A stretch of DNA of 64,000 nucleotides from contig NW_026570275.1 of NCBI RefSeq assembly GCF_019649055.1, positions 124,001 to 188,000 on the forward strand. The letters are read 5' to 3'. This document shows positions 21,852-32,089 of this stretch, one piece after another. Within the stretch, counting starts at the first letter, position 1, and the number at the start of each line of letters is the position of its first letter. The notes under the pieces were generated by a model. The model did not search any database. It was not told the origin of the DNA and saw only the letters and a list, made by a program, of their open reading frames with translations. The DNA comes from Paramacrobiotus metropolitanus (Eukaryota; Tardigrada; Eutardigrada; Parachela; Macrobiotidae). The position numbers and the translations under genes are program-made.

Positions 21852-22119
21852 TCTGATGTAAGTCGTAAATACAGTTATTAAGTAACACGCGTTGCATGGA
21901 GTTGGTGGTCTTTTTATAAGCATCAGTTATCGCGTTCGTAACGAACTTTTAAAAAGGAACTGGAACGTATGTAAACTTTTGCCATGAGAAAGTTTCGTGG
22001 ATTAAAGTTCAAGGTCATCTTCTCTGTGCGTGAAAATAAAAATTTTCACTTCGTGGTGTCGTAGCCGACAGTTGATATAAGACTTGGACAGTCGGCTAAA
22101 AATTAAGACGATTCAAAAA

Positions 22120-23118
22120 ATGAAGGAATTAGTTGAGGAAACTGAAAAAGACAGCGAGCCTATTTTAGTGAAATCATGGAAACGACTGGTACTTTTTCCT
22201 ATCGAACATGAAGAGGCATGGGAGTTGTACAAAAAAACAGTAGCGCTTTTTTGGACACCTGAGGAAATTGATTTAAGCAAAGATATCTTGCAATGGAATG
22301 ACTTACAAGTCAAAGAAAAGTTTTTGCTAGGGAATGTCTTAGCTTTTTTCGCTGCATCGGATGGAATAATTTTGGAAAATTTAGCCGAAAATTTTTTAAT
22401 TGAAGTGCAATGGCCAGAAGTTCGAGCTTTTTATTCTTTCCAAATTCTGATGGAAAATATTCACAGCGAAACATATTCATTGTTAATTCATACATTTTTT
22501 CGAAATTCAAAGGAACGAGGGGAGCTTCTCCAAGCTATAATTTTAAACAAAAATGTTAAGGAAAAGGGCCAATGGGCAGCAAGATACATAACTGACAAGG
22601 AAAAGCCTTTTGCGGAGCGCATTTTGGCGTTTGCTTGTGTAGAAATGATCTTTTTTTGTGGGGCGTTCGCTGTGATATTTTGGGTGAAAAGCCGAGGAAT
22701 TTTACCGGGCTTAACCTTCAGTAATGAATTAATTTCAAGAGATGAATCCCAACATGTTGAGTTTGCATGTTGGCTATACAGTCAGCTAAAAAATAAATTA
22801 TCACCCGAACAATCTAGTGAACTCATAGCAGATGCGGTAGAAGTTGAACAGCGGTTCTGGAAGAACGCCTTCCTATTTCCTCTTGTTGGACTTAATTCCA
22901 GCTCGATGCAAATCTATATTCGGTTCGTTGCCAATCTGTTATGCGCTATGATTAATTTAGAACCTATGTATGATGTCTCCAACCCCTTTCCTTTTATGGA
23001 GTCGATATCGTTGGAAGGAAAAACGAATTTTTTTGAAAGAAGGGTGTCCGAATATCGAAAAGCTCATGTTGGAATGACAGACAATGAGATCCAGTTTAGT
23101 TTAGATACTGAGTTCTAG
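22120..23118 (+). CDS. Ribonucleotide reductase small subunit (R2)
   Basis: Start chosen at the ATG 22120, 39 bases after the TATA-like GATATAAG (22074). Iron ligands and radical site are visible: ASDGIILEN (Asp), MENIHSETY (Glu, His and radical Tyr), VEMIFF (Glu) and RDESQHVEF (Glu, His). The C-terminus NEIQFSLDTEF matches the R1-binding tail of eukaryotic R2. R2 supplies the tyrosyl radical for making deoxynucleotides. No R1 gene is in the element, so the protein would have to pair with host R1. All key residues are conserved, which suggests function. Confidence 0.96.
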   Translation: MKELVEETEKDSEPILVKSWKRLVLFPIEHEEAWELYKKTVALFWTPEEIDLSKDILQWNDLQVKEKFLLGNVLAFFAASDGIILENLAENFLIEVQWPEVRAFYSFQILMENIHSETYSLLIHTFFRNSKERGELLQAIILNKNVKEKGQWAARYITDKEKPFAERILAFACVEMIFFCGAFAVIFWVKSRGILPGLTFSNELISRDESQHVEFACWLYSQLKNKLSPEQSSELIADAVEVEQRFWKNAFLFPLVGLNSSSMQIYIRFVANLLCAMINLEPMYDVSNPFPFMESISLEGKTNFFERRVSEYRKAHVGMTDNEIQFSLDTEF

Positions 23119-23626
23119 GTATCTACTGTAACCAAAAGAATTAAGAAACCGCTGCTTTAATTTATAAATACTACTACAGTTTTGCATTTGTCTGGTAATT
23201 CCAAATTGTGTAGCATATTGACCATATGACGCAACCATTTTAACTATGGTGTTCTGTTTTAACTGCTGCTTAAACTCAGCCTGAATGACAATACTATATA
23301 TCGTATAATTGAAAAATTATTATTGACCGTAGATCACGAGCTAATATTTTTTACTTTTATTTACATAACTTTACGAAGATTGGCTGTAACCACAAGTGTA
23401 TTTTATTCACATCGTCACTACATGAAGTATTCGTGAAGCACACATTTTTCACGGCATTTGAAAGCATCATCATTTGAAACACAAACTGACTACAGAATCT
23501 GTGTAAACTTTTGTTAATGCGCACAAAGCATATAGTTTGGTGGTTAATCAAGAATATGTTCAGGCATGACTTTTTATTAATGATTTTGAACGATTTGAAC
23601 GCAAAATTGAACGCAAAATTAGATAC
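23119..23626. other. Spacer, no gene recognised
   Basis: AT-rich spacer with isolated GACCATA-type motifs at 23229 (plus) and a related TTGACCGTAG at 23322. Confidence 0.5.
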
Positions 23627-24181
23627 TCAATTATTAAAAACTTTGTAACAGTGATGCCTTCCGTGACTTCTTTTTTTCAAATTTGTGATTGTTGAAATAG
23701 TCTGCCACTTTCCAGACCAGGTACATCCTGGATGCGCGCATTGCAAAACGTTGCTTGCATAGAATGAACGATCTAGCAAAAACTCAATGTCATAAAATTT
23801 TGGTAGGTCACAAAATGTACTAAGGCGTTGAAACGTTGTTCTACGTCGAAAAACTTGAGTTTCCTGTTTTTCAAGAGAGAATTCTTGTATGTCCTGGCAT
23901 TGCCTTTCGAAATGATGGTTTATTGCTGAGGACTGGCGCCAGTGAAACTCTTTGCCACAATTATAACATGACACGCAGTTTTTGTTCATATACCCCATGG
24001 CGGCCAAATAGTACCTTTGCCAATAGGGCAACTCTTCGAATACAAAAAAAGAGTCTAACTGACCTTCAAATTTAGGGCAGAGTACGGCCCAGTCGTGCTC
24101 GCTTTGTATCGACTGATCCATATTTTCTCCAAACCTTACTTTTTTCCAAATAAATTTGGTAAAGAAAGGATGTGCTCGCAT
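23627..24181 (-). CDS. BIR-like zinc-finger protein
   Basis: Start taken at the only in-frame ATG, 24181; the frame extends 17 codons further up without one. The centre has YYLAAMGYMNKNCVSC, then CYNCGKEFHW and HHFERQC. That is the CxxC...H...C order of a baculovirus IAP repeat, with shorter spacing than the canonical x16/x6. A second Cys/His cluster (CAHPGCTW...HGRHHC) is near the C-terminus. A degenerate inhibitor-of-apoptosis domain is the likeliest reading; another C2HC finger is possible. It diverges from the polymerase gene across about 200 bases containing a TATA box. Confidence 0.6.
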   Translation of the reverse strand: MRAHPFFTKFIWKKVRFGENMDQSIQSEHDWAVLCPKFEGQLDSFFVFEELPYWQRYYLAAMGYMNKNCVSCYNCGKEFHWRQSSAINHHFERQCQDIQEFSLEKQETQVFRRRTTFQRLSTFCDLPKFYDIEFLLDRSFYASNVLQCAHPGCTWSGKWQTISTITNLKKRSHGRHHCYKVFNN

Positions 24182-24311
24182 GTTGTGTTCCTTATAAGAT
24201 GCTTTCCGCGAATCATTAATTTCATCTATCACATTACTTTTATCCAGATAAAACGATAGGCGTTATAATCTCACATTTAGATCGTGGGAAATGTCAAGGG
24301 TGCGCGATAAA

Positions 24312-24319
24312 TATATAAA
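24312..24319. promoter_or_regulatory. TATA box TATATAAA before DNA polymerase
   Basis: It lies 67 bases before the polymerase ATG (24386), in the spacer shared with the divergent BIR-like gene. Confidence 0.6.
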
Positions 24320-24385
24320 TAATCACCCTTGCACTTAAAGAATCCTTGAAGGTTTTTTCGATTCATAATTACACTAAATGTACAA

Positions 24386-27300
24386 ATGGCAATTCATGCA
24401 CCAACCGATGAAAACATGACTATCAAGCAAGACGAATTTGGCGAAAAAAAGCTTGAGAATCTGTACTCTCAGTGTAAAACACTTGAAGAATGCTCGAACC
24501 TATACCGCCAAACAAGACAAGTGATTTTCTCCTATAAACTATTTTTCGAGTATATTAAACAGCTTAGTCAAAAGGAGGATACTTCGTTATCAGCAAAAGC
24601 GGTACTGCATCCCTCAGAATGGTATGCTTTAAAAGCCATTAAAACTCGTCACAGCAAAAAATATAACGTCTGGGCAGGTAATTTTCAAATTTCCATAAAG
24701 CCACTGGCAATAAAGGGCGTTGATAGCGTTTTGCCGGTATTGCTTTCCCTGCTAGAAGACATTTTTCGCAACCTAAGAACTTACATTCCTAACCAAAACG
24801 ATTTGATAAGCATGTCCTTAGAATCGACCCAATTATCTCACCCCATACAGCTAAAACTAGCTCCCCAAGATTCTGTAAATGCTCAGATGTTTCTATACTT
24901 GATTGCTAACACCCTAACTTCAAAAACGGAGTTTACGCTGGATGCCCCTGTTTTTATTAATTTAATTCGTATACCAAGACCGCCTTCTGGTGGTTCAAAG
25001 GTGCATCACTTGCGTAACCTGCAACGAACCCTACCTTATCGAGGAGTAATTTACGTGCGTAACACTGACGATTTATGTTTCGCCCGTGCATTGGCCATCG
25101 TTTTAGCTCATGCTCGAAAACTTCATCAGACAAATAACTATATTTGGAAAAAAATATGTGACGCTCGCTGCGATTTCCAAAAAAATCAAGCGTTAAAATT
25201 ATATAAAATGGCCGATGTGCATCCAGGAGCAGTGAACGTACAAATGTACGACAAGTTTCAAACCGCCTTGTCACCAGCTTTCCAGATTTTAATTTACAAA
25301 GATACTGATTTTGAGAATGGGCTGATCTACTGCGGTCGAAATGCCGGTGCTGATCCAGCTCCTGCTAAATTATATATATTACTTTTTAAGCGGCATTACT
25401 GGCCCATCATAAAGCCTGCTCGCTTTTTTGGAAAACGTAGAGAATGTCCCCGTTGCAGAAAATTTATCACATGTTCACTGAAAACTCACCGCTGTGAATA
25501 TGCTTGTTTTGTATGCCATCGCTTAGACTGCCAAACTGACACAACAAAAAAAATTCACTGCACTGAATGTTTCTGCTCTTTTAAAAACGAAATTTGTTAT
25601 AACTATCATAAGACTGCAATCAAGCTTCAAGGGTTGACTGAGTGCCAGCTAAGATTTAAGTGTCAAGACTGTGGAATAATATTGAAACGATGCAAAGAAC
25701 GAAGTCCTACCAACCCATCTCATCAATGCGGTGAATATTATTGCCGCAACTGCAAGTTAACAGTAGAGCCTGATCATCGTTGCTTTGTTAAGATATTCGC
25801 TTTCCCCTAAGCCAGATCGTTCTTTTTTATACTGTGATTTTGAAGCTGATATTAGTAATACCACTCACGTGCCAATTGCGGCAGTAGCGGTATCCGATAA
25901 CGGAAAGGCGGAAACTTTTTTTGGGCGTAATGCGGGTGCAAAGTTTTGTCATTGGTTATTTAACGCAACCCATAAGAATTTTATTGTTATATTCCATAAC
26001 TTGATGGGGTACGATGGCAATTTTATTATGCAGTTTCTTCAAGAGCAAGAAATTTGGCCAGAAGTAGTAATGCGTGGATTAAAATTTTTGCAAATCTATG
26101 TTAAAGAATTCAATATTACGCTACGTGATTCACTAGCGTTCCTGCCAATGAGTTTAGGCGAAATGCCTGGAGCTTTTGGTTTTAGTGGAGCTAAAGGGCG
26201 ATTTCCCTTTTTATTTGCAACGCGAGACAATATTAATTACAGCGGTAAAGTGCCAGATATCAAATACTATATGATTTCGCAAATGAAAGATAACGAATAT
26301 AGAGAATTCATTGGATGGTATGCCGAAGAGTCTAACAGTAAAGCAATATGGAATTTTCACGACGAAATACTTAAATATTGTGAAAATGATTGCCAGGTAC
26401 AATTTTCCATTACGATTTGAACAATTTTGAAAATCATAATTTTTAGGTTTTAAAAGAAGCATGCCAGAGGTTTTGTAAGGATATGAAAGCGTTGACAGAT
26501 TTTAATCCATTAGTTGAGTCAATGTCACTTCCTAGCTTTGTTAATTTGGTGTACCGTGCGCGATTCATGCCAGAAAGTAGCATCCAGCACTTTACTTACC
26601 AAGATCTGCAGACGCAGAGAACATACTCTTTTGAAAGCTTGGAGTGGTTGTATTATTTGTCCGTTGAGCGAAAATGTTACATAAGGCATGCTAGAAACCA
26701 TCAGAATGGTGAAAAAAGGATCGGGAAGTACAAGGTTGATGGCTTTATCGAGGAGCATTTAGAGGTTTTGGAGTACCACGGTTGTTATTTCCATGGGTGC
26801 GAAAAATGTTTTACTAAAGAGTCAACTGCCCATGGCGGTCGAACAATGGCACAGTTGTACACAGCCACGATGCAAAAAATGGAAAACTTAAAAAAACAAG
26901 GTTATAGATATACATGCATTTGGAGTTGCCAGTGGAGAAAAATGAAGCAGCTCCCAGAAATCAGCTGCGTTCTCAAAGAATTTTGTCACATCCAACCCAT
27001 GCGCGTACGGGATGTGCTCTATGGTGGTCGCACAGAGGCTTTCCGCCTTCTAGCTACAGCTGATATATCAAAACGTCAACACATTTCGTACTTAGACAAG
27101 AATTCTTTATATCCAGCTGTGTGCAAACAAAAATTGTATCCAATCGGTCTTCCGATAAAATTATACCCTAGCGACTGTGACCTTTCAGATTTTTTTGGTA
27201 TCGCTCATGTTCGAATTTTACCGCCAACAAGCCTAAATCTTCCGGTTCTTCCGCAACGCATAAACAATAAATGCATGTTTGTTCTCTGTTGGAGATGCGC

Positions 27301-28333
27301 CACAGATAATCAGGCTGTCTGTCAACATACTGAAAAAGAACGCTGTTTTAATGCGGTATATACAACCCCTGAGCTCCGTATGGCTGTTGCTTACGGATAC
27401 CAAATCATTAAAATATTTGAAATCTGGCATTATCCACTGCAAGGAGACTTGTTTTCTAAATATATATCTACATTTATGGCAGAAAAGGTAGCCTCCAGTG
27501 GATATCCAACAAGCTGCAAAACTGAAACCGACAAAACTTCTTATTTGCAAAACTTGGCAAACACGGATCAGGTTAAGGTTGATCCGGCAAAGGTTACGTT
27601 CAATCCAACTCGTCGGCTCCTTTCAAAGCTTATGCTTAACACATTGTGGGGTCGTCTTGCGATTAAGGAAAACAGGCCAAAATTCGAGTACGTTAAAAAC
27701 ATAAAAAGATTTAATGAGCTTTTTTATTCGGGTAATTATTCTGTTTCGTATGTGGATGTTGCCACCGAAGAAGTTTTACAAGTGCAAAGCTCGCGAGTGT
27801 GTGAAGCAGATGGAAATGATTTAAATGCTAACGTCATAATTGCTGCGTTTGTGACGAGCTACGCTCGAATGGAGCTTTATACAGCTATGCATTTTGTGGG
27901 TATCGAGCGGTTATTGTATGTCGATACAGACTGCGTAATTGCTTTAGAAGGACCTGGATGGAGTAGTTTACCGGTTGGTGATTGCCTCGGTGAATTTAAA
28001 TCAGAGATCGGTGACGATCAGATCACTGTTTTTATTTGCGGAGGACCTAAAATGTATGCGTACTATACTAAAGATGGAAATAGTGCCTTCAAGGTCAAGG
28101 GCATAACAATTAACCAAAGTAACCTAACTTTATTCCATCCAGAGACATTAAAGGAAATGGTATTGCATCCGGAAACCGAACACAATGTTCTGAACCCGTT
28201 CAAAATATTTCGATTGAAAGGATCGTGGACTTTGCAATCGCGGCCACAAACAAAACGTTTTAGATTCACATTTGATAAAAGAGTTGTTACCTCTAACTAC
28301 TGGACTGTACCTTTCGGTTTTCGGCATATATAA
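24386..28333 (+). CDS. Protein-primed family B DNA polymerase, one intron and one frame break
   Basis: The N-terminal part carries cysteine-rich zinc motifs (CPRCRKF, CFVCHRLDC, CRNC). The exonuclease motifs are CDFEAD (Exo I), FHNLMGYD (Exo II) and YCENDCQV (Exo III). The polymerase motifs are DKNSLYP (A), KLMLNTLWGRL (B) and YVDTDC (C). An intron at 26397-26446 (50 bases, GTAC...TTTAG) joins in phase 0. Between about 25785 and 25808 the frame shifts by one base; the upstream frame stops at TAA 25808. The break falls in the linker between the cysteine-rich part and Exo I. It may be an indel, an assembly error, a frameshift site or a 25-base GT-AG segment too short for a normal intron. The enzyme would replicate the linear element using a terminal protein. 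All catalytic motifs are intact. Confidence 0.92.
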
Positions 28334-28335
28334 AA
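28327..28335 (+). promoter_or_regulatory. TATA box overlapping the polymerase 3-prime end
   Basis: TATATAAAA overlaps the last polymerase codons and stop and sits 43 bases before the ATPase ATG, so the ATPase seems to have its own promoter. Confidence 0.6.
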
Positions 28336-28369
28336 TCAGCTTAATGCAAACAAAGAAACACTATTAAAA

Positions 28370-29182
28370 ATGTATCAGAAATTTAATTTTTGCTCCGTTT
28401 TAATTCATCCATTTAACTTAGTGTGCAGTTGCCAGAGTCAAGGCGGTAAGAGTTATTGGATAGCTCGTTTGTTAGAACTACGAAGAATCAGTCCCTTCCC
28501 GGAAAAGATTTTTTTTATTTATTCGTACTATTCAACAATTTTCAAACAGATAAAACAGCAAAATAAAAACGTTGTTTTTATACAAAATATGCCAGACAAC
28601 ATAGCTGATGAGTCTTTTACGGATAAATGTAAACCATCATTAATTATACTGGACGATCAAATGCAAAATATAAACAAGGACGTTGTTTCGCTATTTACTC
28701 GCGGGACTCATCATCTTAACCGATCTGTCATACTAACAGTACAAAATGTGTTTTTTCAAAACCCATCTATGCGTACAATCTCGCTAAATGCCCATTATTT
28801 AGTGCTGTGGAAACAGCCCCGAGACATGCTGCAAATAGAAGCGCTCGCTAGACAAATGTACCCGCGCAGCACTGGCGCATTTATGGAAGCATATAAAAGC
28901 GCAACAAGTCCCGACTATGGATACTTGTTTTTGGATTTTAAAGCATGTACCCCAAACAGTCTGCGTATACGCGCCTGCTTATTAAATGAGAGAGCTGATG
29001 ACTTCCAACGTGTTTTTGTTATTTCCTGCCTAGGAATGGAGGAGTTTGCTCTGGTTCCGCTAAAGAAATTACCATCGCTACCAAAGACCTCACAGAGAAA
29101 ACAAAATCGCGTTTCGCAAAACAAAGGCAGCAAAAAAAAGGCGGTGAAACGCAGGCGAGCGCCGCGGCTAGGTCGGCGATAG
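28370..29182 (+). CDS. FtsK/HerA-type genome-packaging ATPase
   Basis: A 270-residue protein with Walker A CQSQGGKS (the first Gly or Ala of the loop is Cys), Walker B PSLIILDDQM, and a downstream motif SVILTVQNVFFQ as in sensor regions of Polinton A32-like ATPases. The C-terminus is a long Lys/Arg tail that may bind DNA. It would pump element DNA into capsids. The N-terminus before Walker A is short and an acceptor-like TGTGCAG at 28421-28427 precedes the P-loop, so the first exon may be mis-assigned and the odd Cys may be a splicing artefact. Confidence 0.87.
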   Translation: MYQKFNFCSVLIHPFNLVCSCQSQGGKSYWIARLLELRRISPFPEKIFFIYSYYSTIFKQIKQQNKNVVFIQNMPDNIADESFTDKCKPSLIILDDQMQNINKDVVSLFTRGTHHLNRSVILTVQNVFFQNPSMRTISLNAHYLVLWKQPRDMLQIEALARQMYPRSTGAFMEAYKSATSPDYGYLFLDFKACTPNSLRIRACLLNERADDFQRVFVISCLGMEEFALVPLKKLPSLPKTSQRKQNRVSQNKGSKKKAVKRRRAPRLGRR

Positions 29183-29628
29183 TCAAGGTCATCATAAAAC
29201 ATATTTTCTTTGTTTAGTTAATTTTATTTTCTCTAGCTCTATTTCGTTCAAAAAATGAAATATTTATTGTTGTGATAGTTTTATTGTTTTTTCGTTTAAC
29301 TAAGTGCTAAAGATAATGATTCAGCTTCGTTTGCATGCTTATGTATATAATTAAGTTACGTATGGTCGAAATCATAAATGCATATGGTCTTCATATAAGC
29401 ATTCAAAATTTTAGCTGGCCATTGTAACCAATTAGTTTAAAGATGTTTTGCTTTAAAAAAATATTTAACCTTTGTAACGTGGAGTTGGTCATTAAACGTA
29501 ATATGCATCATAGCGACGTAAACTTTAATTCAAGTGAGTATAAATAAAACAGTTACATTAGTTTAACGGCAGAAAAAAATTCAGCTACACAAAATGCAAA
29601 CGTTTTTTCGAGGCGTGGGGTATTTGTT
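29183..29628. other. Spacer with minus-strand GACCATA motifs
   Basis: No gene seen. TATGGTC occurs at 29362 and 29385, the first clear minus-strand copies of the repeat when moving rightward through the element. Confidence 0.5.
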
Positions 29629-30012
29629 TCAAGTGCTATCGATTTCACCATCTTCGTATTCTTTGCTTGGGTCACAGCGGTCTGGCGTAGATGGTTCCCG
29701 TAAAAATTTGCCATCGTTTTTTCGTTTCCTTAGGGTCATTTTTGACCCCGCACTCTGCTTTTTTACAACATGGAAATCTTTTTGAGAATTCGAAGCAGCA
29801 TTCTTTGTTCGTCTAGATGATGAGTTATCTTGTATCCATTTTTGTGTGCGCTCGTTCAGAATTTGCAGTCCTTCTATCAATTCTGGGAGGTAGTCCGGTT
29901 GTAAATAGAATCCTTTTTTAGTGGCGAGAAAATCCGCGTTCGATGACTCTTGAAATAATAGACGAAGGTCGACGCGGGGAAAATCTTTGTTAAAGGTACT
30001 AAGGCTCAGCAT
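29629..30012 (-). CDS. PC4-like single-stranded DNA-binding protein
   Basis: The N-terminal half (RVDLRLLFQ...ATKKGFYLQPDYLPELIEGL) follows the PC4/Sub1 core: a VDIR strand, a variable loop, then KKGIxLxPEQW and a helix. Cellular PC4 binds single-stranded DNA and acts in transcription and replication. The C-terminal half is basic then acidic, with no other domain. In a protein-primed replicon that exposes long single strands, a PC4-like binder is plausible. A compact unrelated fold is possible as the match covers only about 45 residues. Confidence 0.62.
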   Translation of the reverse strand: MLSLSTFNKDFPRVDLRLLFQESSNADFLATKKGFYLQPDYLPELIEGLQILNERTQKWIQDNSSSRRTKNAASNSQKDFHVVKKQSAGSKMTLRKRKNDGKFLREPSTPDRCDPSKEYEDGEIDST

Positions 30013-30064
30013 TATTTTTGCAGGTTTGTGCTAAAATCAAAATAATTTTTAACACCTTTTATAA

Positions 30065-30394
30065 TTAACGTGGAATAGTGGAAGAAGTTGGAAAGTGGTG
30101 CGCATCAGTAACATTATACACTATATCACCCAACTCATCCCCCTTTTCAGATGCTCTAATTACAGCAGGTAAAAGATTCAGACATGCATTTAGCGAACCG
30201 TTTTTAGTGATTAAGTTTTTAAGATCAAAGTTAGAAGCATTAAAATTGTTTACAGTTACATAAAACTCTCGACTACGATAACTTGTTGCAAGTATTATTA
30301 ATAAAATGGCAGCTTGAAGGAATAAAATAGCTGACGTTATTATAACATTACTGTGCGTTCGCAAATACAACAAAATCATCTGCCTGAAAGTCAT
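30065..30394 (-). CDS. Small single-pass membrane protein
   Basis: A 109-residue protein with one strong hydrophobic helix near the N-terminus (VIITSAILFLQAAILLIILA) and an Asn-rich, probably external remainder. It precedes the PC4-like gene on the same strand. Family unknown; small membrane proteins are common in adintovirus-like genomes. Confidence 0.55.
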   Translation of the reverse strand: MTFRQMILLYLRTHSNVIITSAILFLQAAILLIILATSYRSREFYVTVNNFNASNFDLKNLITKNGSLNACLNLLPAVIRASEKGDELGDIVYNVTDAHHFPTSSTIPR

Positions 30395-30684
30395 TTCTAA
30401 AGCTCTCCAAATGAAATTTCAGCAATGCGGGACATTTATTAAATACTCACCACAACAATGAAGGGAGCTGATCGTAATAGCTTTTCATATTCAGTGCCTG
30501 TTGCGTTGGATTCAGTCAACCAGATTAAATTTCGCGACATTTCTGCACGACGCTTTTCGAATTAGTTCTCTGTTCTATTTGTTTCTAACCGTTTTATTTT
30601 ATCGATTCCTCCTTACCCTTAACGACCGTGGGAAAACACAAGATTATCAGATCTGGACTTTGTTTCGAAATTCATAAGTGGAGC

Positions 30685-30692
30685 TATAAAAG
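30685..30692 (+). promoter_or_regulatory. TATA box TATAAAAG before the IAP gene
   Basis: It lies 61 bases before the ATG at 30746. Confidence 0.6.
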
Positions 30693-30745
30693 CAGCGGTA
30701 AACTATTACGCTGATACCAGTTGTTCTTGTTTATGATATTAAAAA

Positions 30746-31849
30746 ATGTCAACAACTTTACCATACGTAGATCGATTTCAAAGCGATATTCCTTCTTTTC
30801 GCCTTTTATGGGAAAACTTACATAGTAACTCCGATATCCTGCTGGCTGATGATGGATTCTTCCCTGTTAATTTGCATGACGCTTTTTTCTGCCGTTACTG
30901 CTATAAGATCGATAACTCTCTATCTTCAAGAACATCACCGTTAACTTATCATCTTAAAGAGAACCCTGACTGTGCTACTTTGCGATTGCAGGCTGTAAAG
31001 AAGGAATTCTCGACTCTACCTTTATCATTTTCAATCGAGCCAAAATTCCCAAAACTTTCGTCAAGTGTTACGCGGCGAGCAACGTTTTTGCATTGGCCCC
31101 AGCAGGCTGTCCAAACTCCCGATCAGCTGTCGTCCGCTGGTTTTTATTATACAGGTCAGAATGACAGCGTTGCGTGTTTCTTTTGCGGAATTACTATTAA
31201 TCGTTGGAAAGTCGGTGATGAGCCAACCTTGGAGCATATAAAGTGGTCTCCCAGCTGCCTTTTTGCTATATCACAGCTTTCTGACTGGAGACAGCACGGC
31301 TCCGAGCATCTGAACTACGTTGGCGATGAGAAAGAAAATAAAAACTGCAAATCCGATGCATGCTGTCCATCGCTGAAAAATCCAGCCTCTGCATACGAGT
31401 TTTCTATTGCGAAACCTTCATTACCTACCGAGCCGATATCATCGACCATTTCAAACAACTGCGGGTGTGTTGAAGAAACGAAAGCAATGTCAACAGAAAA
31501 TGACGTTTTGATCAAAAAAGCTGTCAAAAGAGGCTATTCAAAAGAAATTATTTCATCAGCCTTGCAGCTCCACGAAGCAATGGACCGTGCGCCAAAGCTT
31601 GATTTCTACGAATTATTAAACCTGATCGAGTATGTTGCTTACATGGAGGAAGGGTCGGACGTTGAAAGAAAATATCTGCGATGTTGGTGTCCACGCTGTG
31701 GTACGATGAGTTCCCACCAATCACATGCGTTAGATCGCATTTTGAGGGACGGATCACACTGGGTTTTAATCACCGTTCAAAAGCGCGGGTGCACTCCAGC
31801 TATTGAATTTTATGAGTGCTGTAATTGCGAATTAAAATCTGTTTTATGA
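30746..31849 (+). CDS. BIR/UBA inhibitor-of-apoptosis protein
   Basis: A 367-residue protein. Residues about 35-80 hold a degenerate BIR (FFCRYC...HLKENPDC). Residues about 110-175 hold a canonical BIR (SSAGFYYTGQNDSVACFFCG, then WKVGDEPTLEH and SPSC). A UBA-like helix bundle (KAVKRGYSKEIISSAL...ELLNLIEYVAY) follows, then a C-terminal CWCPRCG...CCNC cluster in the place of a RING. BIR domains bind caspases or their activators. The layout resembles animal cIAPs with the RING replaced, so ubiquitin-ligase activity is doubtful. It is the rightmost gene of the element. Confidence 0.9.
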   Translation: MSTTLPYVDRFQSDIPSFRLLWENLHSNSDILLADDGFFPVNLHDAFFCRYCYKIDNSLSSRTSPLTYHLKENPDCATLRLQAVKKEFSTLPLSFSIEPKFPKLSSSVTRRATFLHWPQQAVQTPDQLSSAGFYYTGQNDSVACFFCGITINRWKVGDEPTLEHIKWSPSCLFAISQLSDWRQHGSEHLNYVGDEKENKNCKSDACCPSLKNPASAYEFSIAKPSLPTEPISSTISNNCGCVEETKAMSTENDVLIKKAVKRGYSKEIISSALQLHEAMDRAPKLDFYELLNLIEYVAYMEEGSDVERKYLRCWCPRCGTMSSHQSHALDRILRDGSHWVLITVQKRGCTPAIEFYECCNCELKSVL

Positions 31850-32089
31850 TATTTGTTCAAAATCCCTTAACGCTATATTCTAAAATACACTTTTTGATAT
31901 CCTTATAACGTACGATTATTCGTGGTGTTGCTGTGCTGGTATTAAATTCTTACCTTATCTTTGTGTTACTGATTTTTAATGCATACTGAGGATGAATTTA
32001 TTTCATCTTTGTCATTGCACGCTTCTTGTTAGTTTGTCCTTGCTTCGTAAAATCTTTAAGCTAGAATGATAAAAATGCCTTTTTCGGTC

